This document shows positions 8,084 through 16,484 of a stretch of DNA of 64,000 bases, one piece after another. The translations under genes were made by a program, and so were the position numbers. The DNA comes from Pseudomonas soli (GTDB taxonomy: Bacteria > Pseudomonadota > Gammaproteobacteria > Pseudomonadales > Pseudomonadaceae): NCBI RefSeq assembly GCF_900110655.1, contig NZ_FOEQ01000002.1:310001-374000 (forward strand). Direction: 5' to 3'. The notes beneath the pieces were generated by a model, which had not been told where the DNA came from, did not search any database, and worked only from the letters and a program-made list of their open reading frames with translations. Numbering within the stretch: position 1 is the stretch's first letter; each line of letters starts with the position of its first letter.

Positions 8084-8167
8084 ATGGGTATGCTGCTGGC
8101 GGTCTTTATCAGTGCCTGGGCATTGATCATTTCAACAGGCGAGAACACGTCAGTACCGCGCAGGTGA
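8084..8167 (+). CDS. Possible 27-aa hydrophobic small protein downstream of chrA
   Basis: A short reading frame starts five bases after the chrA stop: a Met-Gly-Met start, a hydrophobic run LLAVFISAWALIIS, then a short polar tail ending in two Arg. It would make a single-pass membrane peptide translated from the chrA message. There is no clear Shine-Dalgarno of its own, so coupling would be needed. It may be a chance frame; it is listed because position and hydrophobicity are suggestive. Confidence 0.25.
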   Translation: MGMLLAVFISAWALIISTGENTSVPRR

Positions 8168-8205
8168 AGACCTTGCGCAGCACTTTCAAGCGGTTATCCA
8201 GATGC

Positions 8206-8904
8206 TCATATCACCTTTACCGCGCGGCCAATGAACCTCACGGGCCCCGTCGGTAGCCCGGTAGGCGAGCCGCCGGATTTCTCCAATGTCAGCTCGAACA
8301 ACTGGTTGGCCTCCAACGGCGGCAGGCGCTGTATCGGAACACGATAGGGTTCACCGGGTTTGACCAGCCCCAGCGACACCGGTGCTCGCCACTGCTCACC
8401 CTTGGTCCAGAACTGCAGGGCCATGCCTTCGGGGACGGCATCCTCGCCCAACGGAATCAGCTCGATCATGCGGCTGTCGCTGGTCTGCACCACCCAGCCG
8501 GGTGCCTGGTTGCCCGGCGCCACGAGAACCACCACGAATTGCGTGGTGGCCGGCGGCGCCGTCAACAACGCAAACGCCAGCAGCATGCTTGCAGCCAGCC
8601 CTGCAGCACTCAGTGCTTGCAACAGGCCGAGACGTTGCCACCAATGGGTTCGCTGCTGTTTCGAAGGCGTGGCCAGCTCGTTCAGGCTGCGCTGGATACG
8701 GCCCCATAGCCGGGCACTCGGTGGCTGGGGCGCAGCCAGCGCGGTCAGCTCCAGCAGACGTTCCTCCCAAGCATCCACCGCGGCACGCAGGGACGGGTCG
8801 ACGCTCAGGCGCTCGGTCATCGCGGCGTGTTGCTCCGGTGACAACGTCCCCAGCACGAACTCGCCGGCAAGGGTGTCCAATGCTTCGGCAGTATCCGGCT
8901 TCAT
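8206..8904 (-). CDS. RskA-family anti-sigma factor
   Basis: A 232-residue membrane protein. An N-terminal zinc-finger-like/ASD region (AGEFVLGTLSPEQHAAM) precedes one transmembrane helix (about residues 90-110, LSAAGLAASMLLAFALL). A periplasmic C-terminal domain carries WVVQTSDSRMIELIPLG and FELTLEKSGGSPTGLPTGPV, typical of anti-sigma-K (RskA). It should hold the adjacent ECF sigma factor inactive at the membrane until a signal is received. The ATG at 8904 overlaps the sigma stop (ATGA), so the pair is translationally coupled. The inducing signal is unknown. Confidence 0.9.
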   Translation of the reverse strand: MKPDTAEALDTLAGEFVLGTLSPEQHAAMTERLSVDPSLRAAVDAWEERLLELTALAAPQPPSARLWGRIQRSLNELATPSKQQRTHWWQRLGLLQALSAAGLAASMLLAFALLTAPPATTQFVVVLVAPGNQAPGWVVQTSDSRMIELIPLGEDAVPEGMALQFWTKGEQWRAPVSLGLVKPGEPYRVPIQRLPPLEANQLFELTLEKSGGSPTGLPTGPVRFIGRAVKVI

Positions 8905-9449
8905 TCCAGGCACTCCCGCAGCGCCTTCAGGCTGCGCTTGATCCAAGCCTTGACGGTGCCTAACGGCGCACCCAGCAGGCCGGCTATTTCGGCGTGGCTG
9001 CAGCCGTCCACATAGGCGTGCAAGATGCAGCGCTGTGGCGTGGGCTGCAATTGTTCGAGGCAACGGTAGATTTTTGCCGAGCCTGACCAGAGGTCAATGT
9101 CATCGCCCCCTGCCGGCAATGCTGCCGAGCTATCGATGTCGGCGTCGTCCAGCACGGTTTCACGGCGACTGTCGCGTATTGCATTGAGCGCCAGATGGCG
9201 AGTGATGCTGTAGATCCAGCCGCGAGCCGAGCCACGCGCCGGGTCAAAGCTGGCAGCACGGGTCCAGATGCGGATGAACGCATCGTGGACGATGTCCTCG
9301 GCGGTGGCATCGTCACGCACGATGCGCCGGGCAACGCCGAGCAGGCGCGCACCTTCCTGATCGTAGAGTGCCTGCAGGGCTCGCCGGTCGCCCAGTGCAC
9401 ACGCCTCCAGGCAGCGTTGGAAGTCCAAAGGGGTGACAGACGCATTCAA
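8901..9449 (-). CDS. ECF-type RNA polymerase sigma factor
   Basis: A 182-residue sigma-70 factor of the ECF group. Region 2 runs from VARRIVRDDATAEDIVHDAF to RGWIYSITRHLALN. Region 4 has CSHAEIAGLLGAPLGTVKAW, a helix-turn-helix for the -35 element. A TTG start at 9449 is proposed because AGGAAG lies about nine bases upstream and no ATG occurs at the right place. It is co-transcribed with the RskA-like anti-sigma gene. The DUF3455 gene directly upstream on the same strand is a likely member of the regulon, as in other SigK/RskA-type loci where neighbouring secreted proteins are targets. Confidence 0.93.
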   Translation of the reverse strand: MNASVTPLDFQRCLEACALGDRRALQALYDQEGARLLGVARRIVRDDATAEDIVHDAFIRIWTRAASFDPARGSARGWIYSITRHLALNAIRDSRRETVLDDADIDSSAALPAGGDDIDLWSGSAKIYRCLEQLQPTPQRCILHAYVDGCSHAEIAGLLGAPLGTVKAWIKRSLKALRECLE

Positions 9450-9471
9450 CGTTTGCGGCTTCCTTGTGTGA

Positions 9472-9507
9472 GGCAAGGGACCCCGGCCATCCAGCCGGGG
9501 GCTTGCC
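9472..9507. repeat. Hairpin between the DUF3455 and sigma genes
   Basis: Interrupted inverted repeat GGCAAG...CCCCGGC / GCCGGGG...CTTGCC around a six-base loop. It has no U-tract, so it may be an RNA stabiliser, an attenuator or a degenerate REP element rather than a terminator. Confidence 0.5.
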
Positions 9508-9551
9508 ATCGAGCGTAGATCATCAACGGCGGAGTGTCGGCCTCGGGCGCG

Positions 9552-10079
9552 TCACTTGGCTGTCCAGAACACGTAGTCTGCCTGGTACTGCACGACCTGC
9601 TTGGCACCTTTGTTCTGCGTCGTGCAGTCGCTTGCCGGCGCCACGCCACCACGGGTTGCCAGACGCTGGATATAGCTGACCCCTTGCATGGCGCCTTTGC
9701 CTTCGGCCGGGTTGGCCTTGACCAGCTGATAGGGGATGGCGCCTTTCTCCGCCTGGGCTACCGCCAGCTGCGTACCGGTGACTTTCGAGCCGTCCTTGGC
9801 TTGCCAAGTGGCGGGAGGGCCGAAGTAATCGCCTACCTGTTTGCCGGCGCGGTCATTGAGCACGGCCTTGGGGCCAACGAAAGTCCATTCGGTCTGGCCA
9901 GGCGCGGAGGCCTTGTCGCGGCATTCGTAGGTGATCTCGCCGACGCCGACAGTCTCGAGCATGACGCGATGGCCATCGGGGACCTTGACTGCCTCTGGCA
10001 GCGCAGATTGGGCGTGGGCTGGCTGCAGCGCAAGGATGAGGCTGCAAGCGAGCAGCATAGCGGAGAACTTGGGGCTCAT
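9552..10079 (-). CDS. DUF3455 domain-containing secreted protein
   Basis: A 175-residue protein with a clear signal peptide (residues 1-23, ending QPAHAQ), so exported to the periplasm or beyond. The mature part contains ITYECRDK, TEWTFVGPKAVLND and a C-terminal QYQADYVFWTAK, which match DUF3455, a beta-rich family of unknown role. The start has AGGAG upstream. It precedes the ECF sigma and anti-sigma genes on the same strand by about 100 bp containing a hairpin. A role in the sigma factor's envelope response is an inference from position. Confidence 0.88.
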   Translation of the reverse strand: MSPKFSAMLLACSLILALQPAHAQSALPEAVKVPDGHRVMLETVGVGEITYECRDKASAPGQTEWTFVGPKAVLNDRAGKQVGDYFGPPATWQAKDGSKVTGTQLAVAQAEKGAIPYQLVKANPAEGKGAMQGVSYIQRLATRGGVAPASDCTTQNKGAKQVVQYQADYVFWTAK

Positions 10080-10257
10080 GAGGTGTGCTCCTGACAGGTC
10101 ATTGGCTGGGCAGTCACAGGCTGCCCATTAGTACTACCCATCAGCGATAGAACTGGATGCACGGCAGGGGAAAAATTGGTTTTGCCCGTGGTACGCCGAG
10201 CGCCAGCGATACATCAATGTGCACTCATCCTGGCCGAATCCATGAGCGGCTGCCGCT

Positions 10258-10470
10258 TCATCGTTCCAAAGGGGCCGGGTTGGCTCTGCCTGGCTCGCAC
10301 CTGGCGTCGCCCAATTCGATCTCTCGTCGCTTCGCTCAGGCTTGAGCTGCCTGCTGGCGGGCGAAGGTCTGACACTCTTGGTAGACTAGGGCTCCTTTTT
10401 TCTTGAGGCGGATCCGGACGGTATGGATGACCGTTCCATCGGCCTTTTTCCTTGCTCTGATCGTTGCCAT
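10258..10470 (-). pseudogene. 5' remnant of a dusA-type tyrosine integrase
   Basis: Starting at ATG 10470 the frame reads MATIRARKKADGTVIHTV and then KKKGALVYQECQTFARQQAA. This is the arm-type DNA-binding N-terminus seen in integrases of genomic islands. Codon 45 is TGA where these enzymes have TGG (Trp, as in QAW). Beyond it the frame still reads AKRREIELGDARCEPGRA and then loses similarity before another stop at 10258. The catalytic domain is absent. It lies head to head with dusA, whose 5' end is a documented island attachment site. It is therefore a decayed integrase left by an island; the rest of the 10080-10574 gap shows no other gene. Confidence 0.7.
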
Positions 10471-10574
10471 GTTTTCCGTTGGTACAAGCGTGAGTGGCGG
10501 TGGCAAATCGTACGCCATCACACCCAGAACGCCCGAAAAACCCCGGAAAATGGTACAAAACCGTGTAGACCAGA

Positions 10575-11585
10575 ATGTCCCTAGAATCCGCTTCAACGCC
10601 ATACACCACGCGCCCCGAGCCATCCCGCCGCTTCTCCGTGGCACCGATGATGGACTGGACAGACCGCCACTGCCGCTTCTTCCTGCGCCTACTCTCAAGG
10701 CAGGCCCTGCTCTACACCGAAATGGTCACCACCGGCGCACTGCTGCACAACGACGCCCAGCGTTTCCTGCGCCACGACGTGTCCGAGCACCCGTTGGCCC
10801 TGCAACTGGGCGGCAGCGTGCCAGCGGACCTGGCCGCCTGCGCGCGCCTGGCCGAGGACGCCGGCTATGACGAGGTCAATCTCAACGTCGGCTGCCCCAG
10901 CGACCGGGTGCAGAACAACATGATCGGCGCCTGCCTGATGGGCCATCCGGCGCTGGTGGCCGATTGCGTCAAGGCCATGCAGGACGCAGTCAGCATTCCA
11001 GTCACGGTCAAGCACCGCATCGGCATCAACGGCCGCGACAGCTACGCCGAGCTGTGCGACTTCGTCGGCCAGGTGCGCGACGCCGGCTGCCGCAGCTTCA
11101 CCGTGCATGCGCGCATCGCCATCCTCGAAGGCCTGTCGCCCAAGGAAAACCGCGAAATCCCGCCACTGCGCTATGACGTGGCGGCGCAGTTGAAGGCCGA
11201 CTTCCCGGACCTGGAACTAGTGCTCAATGGCGGCATCAAGACCCTCGACGAATGCCGCACTCACCTGCAGACCTTCGATGGCGTGATGCTGGGACGCGAG
11301 GCGTACCACAACCCGTACCTGCTGGCCGAGGTCGACCAGCAGCTGTTCGGCAGCGCGGCGCCGGTGATCAGCCGCGCCGAGGCCATTGCAAAGCTGCGCC
11401 CGTATATCGTCGCGCATATGCAAAGCGGCGGTGCGATGCATCACATCACCCGGCATATCCTCGGGCTGGGCCAGGGCTTCCCGGGGGCGCGGCGCTTCCG
11501 CCAGCTGCTGTCGGCGGACATTCACAAGGCCAGCGAGCCGCTGAAGGTGCTGGACCAGGCCGCCGAGCTGCTGCAGGGGCGCTGA
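10575..11585 (+). CDS. dusA: tRNA-dihydrouridine(20/20a) synthase DusA
   Basis: A 336-residue flavoenzyme that reduces uridine 20/20a in the tRNA D-loop using FMN and NADPH. Visible blocks are FSVAPMMDWTDRHCR at the N-terminus, LQLGGSVPADLAACARLAED, the active-site Cys in NLNVGCPSDRVQNN, VKHRIGINGRDSY, and VLNGGIKTLDEC with VMLGREAYHNPY for the FMN phosphate. The ATG at 10575 lacks a strong Shine-Dalgarno. The first part of the gene doubles as an attachment site for integrative elements in proteobacteria, and the integrase remnant just upstream fits this. It is followed by a strong terminator. Confidence 0.96.
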   Translation: MSLESASTPYTTRPEPSRRFSVAPMMDWTDRHCRFFLRLLSRQALLYTEMVTTGALLHNDAQRFLRHDVSEHPLALQLGGSVPADLAACARLAEDAGYDEVNLNVGCPSDRVQNNMIGACLMGHPALVADCVKAMQDAVSIPVTVKHRIGINGRDSYAELCDFVGQVRDAGCRSFTVHARIAILEGLSPKENREIPPLRYDVAAQLKADFPDLELVLNGGIKTLDECRTHLQTFDGVMLGREAYHNPYLLAEVDQQLFGSAAPVISRAEAIAKLRPYIVAHMQSGGAMHHITRHILGLGQGFPGARRFRQLLSADIHKASEPLKVLDQAAELLQGR

Positions 11586-11630
11586 GGGAACCTGCGGCGG
11601 GGTTGGCACTCGAAGGCAATGCCTTTTGCC

Positions 11631-11660
11631 GCAGCCCCGGTGTGAGCCGGGGCTGCTTTG
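11631..11660 (+). terminator. Terminator after dusA
   Basis: Perfect 10-bp stem GCAGCCCCGG / CCGGGGCTGC with loop TGTGAG followed by TTT, 45 bp after the dusA stop. Confidence 0.8.
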
Positions 11661-11798
11661 CAGCCTGATGCGGGCAAGCGCGCGCCTACAGAAGGATCGC
11701 GTTGCCTGCGCAGGCTTTCCCGATACGCCTGCGACGGGCCTTGAGTGGCTGTCGGGGCTCGGGTAATGTCGAGTCATTGCACAGGACAGAGCACGCCC

Positions 11799-12719
11799 AT
11801 GACCTCCAAGCTGGAACAACTCAAGCAGTTCACCACCGTGGTCGCCGACACCGGCGACCTGGATGCCATCACCCGCCTCAAGCCGGTCGACGCCACCACC
11901 AACCCGTCGCTGCTGCTCAAGGCCGCGGCCATTGCCGGCTACGCCGACCTGCTCAAGCAGGTCAAGGCCGATGCAAAGGGCAATGTCGACCTGGCCTGCG
12001 ACAAGTTCGCGGTGTCGGTGGGCTCGGGCATTCTCAAGGTCATTCCGGGGCGGATCTCCACCGAAGTGGACGCGCGGCTGTCGTTCGACGAGCCGGCGCT
12101 GCTGAAAAAGGCCCGTCAGCTGATCGAGCTGTATGAAGCAGCCGGTGTGCCCAAAGACCGCGTGCTGATCAAGCTGGCCTCCACCTGGGAAGGCATCCGC
12201 GCCGCCGAGAAACTTGAGAAGGAAGGCATCCAGACCAACCTCACCCTGCTGTTCTCCTTCGCCCAGGCCCAGGCCTGCGCCGATGCCGGGGTGTTCCTGA
12301 TCTCGCCGTTCGTGGGGCGTATCTACGACTGGTACAAGAAGAGCACCGGCAAGGAGTACGTCGGCGCCGAGGACCCGGGCGTGGTATCGGTCACGCGCAT
12401 CTACGACTACTACAAGACCAATGGCTACAACACCGTGGTCATGGGCGCGAGCTTCCGCAATATCGGCCAGATTGAACAGCTGGCCGGCTGCGATCGCCTG
12501 ACCATCAGCCCCGAGCTGCTGCAGCAGCTGGCGGACGACCAAGGCGATCTGCCGCGCATCCTCAAGCCGGGCAATGCCGGCGAAGCCAAGCAGCAGTTGA
12601 ACGAGAGCCAGTTCCGCTGGGCAATGAACGAGGACGCCATGGCCACCGAGAAGCTGGCCGAAGGTATCCGCCAGTTCGCCCGCGACCAGGAGAAGCTGGA
12701 AGCGCTGATGGCTGGCTGA
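11799..12719 (+). CDS. tal: Transaldolase
   Basis: A 306-residue class I aldolase-type enzyme of the non-oxidative pentose phosphate pathway. It transfers a dihydroxyacetone unit from sedoheptulose-7-phosphate to glyceraldehyde-3-phosphate. Family blocks present are [13 protein letters not shown] at the N-terminus, the Schiff-base Lys in [23 protein letters not shown] and [13 protein letters not shown]. The ATG at 11799 with AGGACAG upstream gives the usual length; a longer in-frame start at 11745 has no family support. It is monocistronic, with its own terminator. Confidence 0.96.
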   Translation: MTSKLEQLKQFTTVVADTGDLDAITRLKPVDATTNPSLLLKAAAIAGYADLLKQVKADAKGNVDLACDKFAVSVGSGILKVIPGRISTEVDARLSFDEPALLKKARQLIELYEAAGVPKDRVLIKLASTWEGIRAAEKLEKEGIQTNLTLLFSFAQAQACADAGVFLISPFVGRIYDWYKKSTGKEYVGAEDPGVVSVTRIYDYYKTNGYNTVVMGASFRNIGQIEQLAGCDRLTISPELLQQLADDQGDLPRILKPGNAGEAKQQLNESQFRWAMNEDAMATEKLAEGIRQFARDQEKLEALMAG

Positions 12720-12748
12720 CAAAGCCTGATACATCTTCGGCTTGATCG

Positions 12749-12784
12749 ACGGGCGGTTAATGCAGAGCATTTCCGCCCGTTTTC
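12749..12784 (+). terminator. Terminator after tal
   Basis: Stem ACGGGCGG / CCGCCCGT with a sixteen-base loop followed by TTTC, 30 bp downstream of the tal stop. Confidence 0.7.
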
Positions 12785-12809
12785 GTTGGGGCCGCATTCC
12801 CCATAACCA

Positions 12810-12833
12810 GTGGGAGCGGGCTTGCCCCGCGAT
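12810..12833 (+). repeat. REP element (canonical P. putida type)
   Basis: A 24-bp element GTGGGAGCGGGCTTGCCCCGCGAT's-type sequence with the internal GCGGG/CCCGC palindrome, in the gap between tal and the phosphatase gene. The same core occurs at 14722-14745, 51121-51145 and 51168-51192. Confidence 0.85.
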
Positions 12834-12863
12834 AGCGTCATACCAGACAAAACCGAGCCATAG

Positions 12864-14717
12864 ATGATCCCCAGCACCACCCTCCCCCTTGTCCTTGCCG
12901 GCCCGGTACTGCGCCGCCTGGAGCCGCAGCGTCTGGCGATCTGGCTGGTCGGTTCGCAACCGCTGCAAGCCGAATTTGTCCTGGAACAGGCCGGCATCAG
13001 CGCCACCGCGCATTGCGAAGTGATCGCGGTCGGCACGCACGCCTTCATCCACCTGCTGGATATCCACTTCGAACAGCCGCTACCCAGCGACGTGGCGCTC
13101 GAGTACGACCTGCGCCTGGCCAACGGCCAGGGCATCGCCGACTGGGCCCCGCACCTGTTCTACCCCGGCGCCAGTCGCCCCAGCTTCGTGCTGCGCGAGC
13201 GCCTCGACCAGGTGCTCCACGGCTCGTGCCGCAAGCCCCATCATCCGGCTGCCGACGGCCTGTTGTGCGCCGACCGCCTGCTGGCCGCCGGCCCGCGCCC
13301 CGAGGAGCGCCCCGCCGTGTTGCTGATGAGCGGCGACCAGGTGTATGCCGACGATGTCGCCGGCCCGATGCTGCGCGCCATCCACGGGTTGATCGAGCGT
13401 CTGGGCCTGTTCGACGAGGCGCTGGACGGCGCCCTGGTCGACAGCGGCGCCGCGCTCTACCAGCACCCGGCCTGCTATTACCACCGCGCCGACCTGCTGC
13501 CGGCCCAGGAAGGCAACGAAACCCTGCGTGAGCGCTTCTTTGGCGGCAAGCGCAAGCCGATCTTCTCCTCCAGCAACGCCGACAACCACCTGGTGACCTT
13601 CGCAGAAGTCATGGCCATGTACCTGCTGGCCTGGTCGCCGCTGCCGTGGTCGCTGGTGTGCATGCAGATGCCATCCGGCCTCACCGACAAGCGCCAGGCC
13701 CGCTACCGCCAAGAGCTGCCGCTCATCGAGGCCTTCCGCGACGGCCTCGGCCAGGTGGCGCGGGTCATGGCCCACCTGCCCTGCCTGATGATCTTCGACG
13801 ACCACGACATCACCGACGACTGGAACCTGTCGGCGCAGTGGGAGCAGACCGCCTACGGCCACCCGTTCTCGCGGCGGATCATCGGCAACGCGCTGCTCGG
13901 CTACCTGCTGTGCCAGGGCTGGGGCAACGACCCGGACGGCTGCGCGGCGCTGGTCCAACAGTGCCGCCAGTTGCATGAGGCGCGGGATGAACTGATCGGC
14001 GAACTGCTGCGCTTCCAGGGCTGGCAATACGCGCTGCCGAGCAACCCGCCGCTGCTGGTGCTGGACACCCGCACCCGGCGCTGGCGCAGCGAAAGCAACC
14101 TGGCCAAGCCTTCGGGCCTGCTCGACTGGGAGGCGCTGAGTGAACTGCAGCAGGCGCTGCTCGATCACCCCTCGGCGATCATCGTGTCGCCGGCGCCGAT
14201 CTTCGGGGTCAAGCTGATCGAAACCGTGCAACGGGTGTTCAGCGCCCTGGGCTACCCGTTGCTGGTCGATGCCGAGAACTGGATGGCGCACCGCGGCGCG
14301 GCGCAGGTGGTGCTCAATATCTTCCGCCACTCGCGCACGCCTGGGCATTACGTGGTGCTGTCGGGCGACGTGCACTACTCATTCGTCTACGAAGTGCTGA
14401 TCCGCCATCGCCAGCGCAGCCCGCACTTGTGGCAGGTGACCAGCAGCGGGATCAAGAACGAGTTCCCCCGGCGCCTGCTGGATGTGCTCGACCGGCTCAA
14501 CCGCTGGCTGTATTCGCCGCGCTCGCCGCTCAACTGGTTTACCAAGCGTCGCCAGATGGAAGTGGTGCCGCGTACACCCAGCCGGAGCAAGGCCGGGGAA
14601 CGGTTGTGGAACAGCGCGGGGCTGGGGCAGGTGTTCTTCGATGACCAGGGGCGGCCGGCGCGGGTGTATCAGTTGAATGCCGATGGTTCGCCAGCTACGG
14701 CGTTCATCAAGGACTGA
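12864..14717 (+). CDS. PhoD-like metallophosphatase family protein
   Basis: A 617-residue protein with the metal-binding blocks of PhoD-type phosphatases: LLMSGDQVYADDVAG near residue 155, MIFDDHDITDDWNL near 310 and HYVVLSGDVHYSFVYE near 500. There is no signal peptide or Tat motif (the protein begins MIPSTTLPLVLAGPVLRRL), unlike secreted alkaline phosphatase D, so it is probably cytoplasmic. Similar large cytosolic homologues occur widely in pseudomonads with no known substrate. REP elements lie on both sides. The start has only a weak ribosome-binding site; an internal start is possible. Confidence 0.85.
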   Translation: MIPSTTLPLVLAGPVLRRLEPQRLAIWLVGSQPLQAEFVLEQAGISATAHCEVIAVGTHAFIHLLDIHFEQPLPSDVALEYDLRLANGQGIADWAPHLFYPGASRPSFVLRERLDQVLHGSCRKPHHPAADGLLCADRLLAAGPRPEERPAVLLMSGDQVYADDVAGPMLRAIHGLIERLGLFDEALDGALVDSGAALYQHPACYYHRADLLPAQEGNETLRERFFGGKRKPIFSSSNADNHLVTFAEVMAMYLLAWSPLPWSLVCMQMPSGLTDKRQARYRQELPLIEAFRDGLGQVARVMAHLPCLMIFDDHDITDDWNLSAQWEQTAYGHPFSRRIIGNALLGYLLCQGWGNDPDGCAALVQQCRQLHEARDELIGELLRFQGWQYALPSNPPLLVLDTRTRRWRSESNLAKPSGLLDWEALSELQQALLDHPSAIIVSPAPIFGVKLIETVQRVFSALGYPLLVDAENWMAHRGAAQVVLNIFRHSRTPGHYVVLSGDVHYSFVYEVLIRHRQRSPHLWQVTSSGIKNEFPRRLLDVLDRLNRWLYSPRSPLNWFTKRRQMEVVPRTPSRSKAGERLWNSAGLGQVFFDDQGRPARVYQLNADGSPATAFIKD

Positions 14718-14721
14718 AGCC

Positions 14722-14745
14722 ATCACGGGGCAAGCCCGCTCGCAC
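14722..14745 (-). repeat. REP element (inverted copy)
   Basis: ATCACGGGGCAAGCCCGCTC followed by GCAC: the complement of the canonical REP with two differences, just after the phosphatase stop. It faces the variant REP at 14779, forming a loose inverted pair. Confidence 0.75.
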
Positions 14746-14778
14746 AAAGCCCCCTCGCACTGCCTGTGGGTGGGCTGA

Positions 14779-14817
14779 GTGGGAGCGGCGGTGCGCCGAT
14801 GCGACTTGCCCCGCGAT
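14779..14817 (+). repeat. 39-bp variant REP element
   Basis: It begins GTGGGAGCGGCGGTGCGCC and ends GACTTGCCCCGCGAT. Relative to the canonical REP it carries about fifteen extra bases in the centre. An identical 39-bp copy lies at 55295-55333. Confidence 0.8.
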
Positions 14818-14820
14818 AGA

Positions 14821-15303
14821 TCAGGATCTTTCCAGCGCGCTCACCAGGTCATGGAACGCTTCGCGGTTGGAGTCGTTCAAGCCCATGAGGATCTTGTGCG
14901 CCTCCAGCACCTTGGAGCGCACCACGCTCTCGTCCTGGTCCTGGGAAGGCAGGTCGGTCAGGCACTCCGGGCACGGCACCGGGCGGTCGACGATGTTGAA
15001 CACCTGGTCGAAGCCCATGGACTGCAGCAGCCGGGAAATGTCCGGGTTGGTGGTGACCACGGTCGGCAGCAGGCCGACCTTTTGCCGGGACAGGATCGAC
15101 AGCTTGGCCAGTAGGCCCAGGGTGGTGCTGTCGATGCTTTCGGTTTCGGTCAGGTCGATGACGATGGCCGAGAAGTTCAGCGCGGTGAAGATCTTCTCGA
15201 TCGTCGCATCCAGTGCCGAACACAGGGTCAGGCGCACTTCACCGACAAATTTCAGAACGAAGGTCCCGCTTTGTTCGGCAAACTGGATTCTACCAGTACT
15301 CAT
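14821..15303 (-). CDS. hsbA: STAS-domain anti-sigma factor antagonist HsbA
   Basis: A 160-residue protein: an N-terminal STAS domain with the phosphorylatable Ser56 in ESIDSTTLG, then a C-terminal extension with CPECLTDLPSQDQDES. It matches P. aeruginosa HsbA (PA3347), whose phosphorylation state is set by HsbR downstream of the HptB phosphotransfer protein. There HsbA binds either the anti-sigma factor FlgM or the diguanylate cyclase HsbD, shifting cells between swarming and biofilm. The ATG overlaps the hsbR stop (ATGA), so the two are co-translated. The function is transferred from P. aeruginosa; the Ser position agrees exactly. Confidence 0.9.
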   Translation of the reverse strand: MSTGRIQFAEQSGTFVLKFVGEVRLTLCSALDATIEKIFTALNFSAIVIDLTETESIDSTTLGLLAKLSILSRQKVGLLPTVVTTNPDISRLLQSMGFDQVFNIVDRPVPCPECLTDLPSQDQDESVVRSKVLEAHKILMGLNDSNREAFHDLVSALERS

Positions 15304-16484
15304 TCAAGGTTCCTGCTCAACACCAATAGGGCGATATCATCCGGCATCTCCCCAAGCGTAGCCAATTCGAATCGTTGGCGCAGCCCGTCCAGGCTACCAC
15401 CCGCCGCCTTGACGATCTCCGGCAAGGCCGCTTCCTTATCTTTGAGTGTGTCCCCGGGCAAAAGGTCCAGAATGCCGTCGGACATCAGGGTGAGGCTGAA
15501 CTGCGCTGGCAGCTCCAGCACCAGGTCCTGGTAGCTGGCCTCGTCGAACAAGCCCACCGGCAGGCCGCGGCCTTCCAGGTAACGGGCTTGCCCGGGGGTA
15601 TACAGCACCGGCAGCGGCAAGTGGCCGCCGACGCTGTAGGTGAGCAGGCCGGTGTCCTCGTCGATGACCCCACCGACCATGGTCACATGCTTGCCCAGCT
15701 TGCAGTTGATCAAGCCACGGTTGATGTGGCTGAGTACCTGCGAAGGCTTGAACTCGCGCATCTTGCCGCCACGCTTGAATTCGAACAGCAGGCGCGTGGT
15801 CATGAACTTCAGCAGCACCGTGACGAACGCCGACGAGGCACCGTGGCCGGATACGTCCGCCAGGTAGAAGGCAATGCGCCGGTCGTCCACGCGGAAGTAG
15901 TCGGCGAAGTCGCCCGACAGGTACAGCGACGGGATGATCTGGTGCTCGAAGGCGAAATCGCCGGCCACCCAGGGGTTTTCCGGCAGCATGTTCATCTGCA
16001 CCTGGCGGCCGGCAGTCTGGTCCTCCTGCAGCAGGTGCAGGCTGGCCTCCAATTCGCGGTTGGCGGCTTCGAGCTTCTCCCGGTAGCGCTGGTTCTCAAG
16101 CACCAGGCGCGAGCGGTCGAGCGCGCGGCGCACCGAGTGCTCGAGCACGGCCAGGTCTTCGAGGGGCTTGATCAGGTAGTCCGCCGCGCCCAGGCGCAAG
16201 GCTTCGACCGCGTCGCTCATTACGCCGGCACCGGACACCACGATCACCGGCAACTGCGGCGCGCGCTCGCTGATCCGGCGGATCAGTTCGAGGCCGCCCA
16301 TCTGCGGCATGCGCAGATCGCAGATCACGAGGTCGGGCTGGTGTGCTTCGAAGACCTGGAGGCCCTGCTGGCCGTTGCCGGCCTGGAGGACGCTGAAGCC
16401 GCTGTCTTCCAGATAGGCGGCGAGGCTGGCACGGACCACCTCGTCGTCATCGATGATCAGCAGCGTTGCACTGGGTTTCTGCAT
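15300..16484 (-). CDS. hsbR: Response regulator with PP2C phosphatase domain HsbR
   Basis: About 394 residues. The N-terminal receiver has ATLLIIDDDEVV, phospho-acceptor Asp in LVICDLRMPQ and Lys in DYLIKPLEDL. A helical linker leads to a C-terminal SpoIIE/PP2C phosphatase with SGDFADYFR, FYLADVSGHGASSAF and SDGILDL. In P. aeruginosa HsbR both dephosphorylates and phosphorylates HsbA. The ATG at 16484 gives the typical family start just before the receiver, but it lacks a Shine-Dalgarno; a GTG at 16565 is an alternative. It is divergent from a PilZ gene, with an unusual 10-bp inverted repeat in the gap. Confidence 0.9.
   Translation of the reverse strand: MQKPSATLLIIDDDEVVRASLAAYLEDSGFSVLQAGNGQQGLQVFEAHQPDLVICDLRMPQMGGLELIRRISERAPQLPVIVVSGAGVMSDAVEALRLGAADYLIKPLEDLAVLEHSVRRALDRSRLVLENQRYREKLEAANRELEASLHLLQEDQTAGRQVQMNMLPENPWVAGDFAFEHQIIPSLYLSGDFADYFRVDDRRIAFYLADVSGHGASSAFVTVLLKFMTTRLLFEFKRGGKMREFKPSQVLSHINRGLINCKLGKHVTMVGGVIDEDTGLLTYSVGGHLPLPVLYTPGQARYLEGRGLPVGLFDEASYQDLVLELPAQFSLTLMSDGILDLLPGDTLKDKEAALPEIVKAAGGSLDGLRQRFELATLGEMPDDIALLVLSRNLE

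Noticed and set aside
11217..13067. Long minus-strand open frame across dusA, tal and the phosphatase gene
   Set aside because: It spans three unrelated plus-strand genes and their terminators, so it cannot be a real gene.
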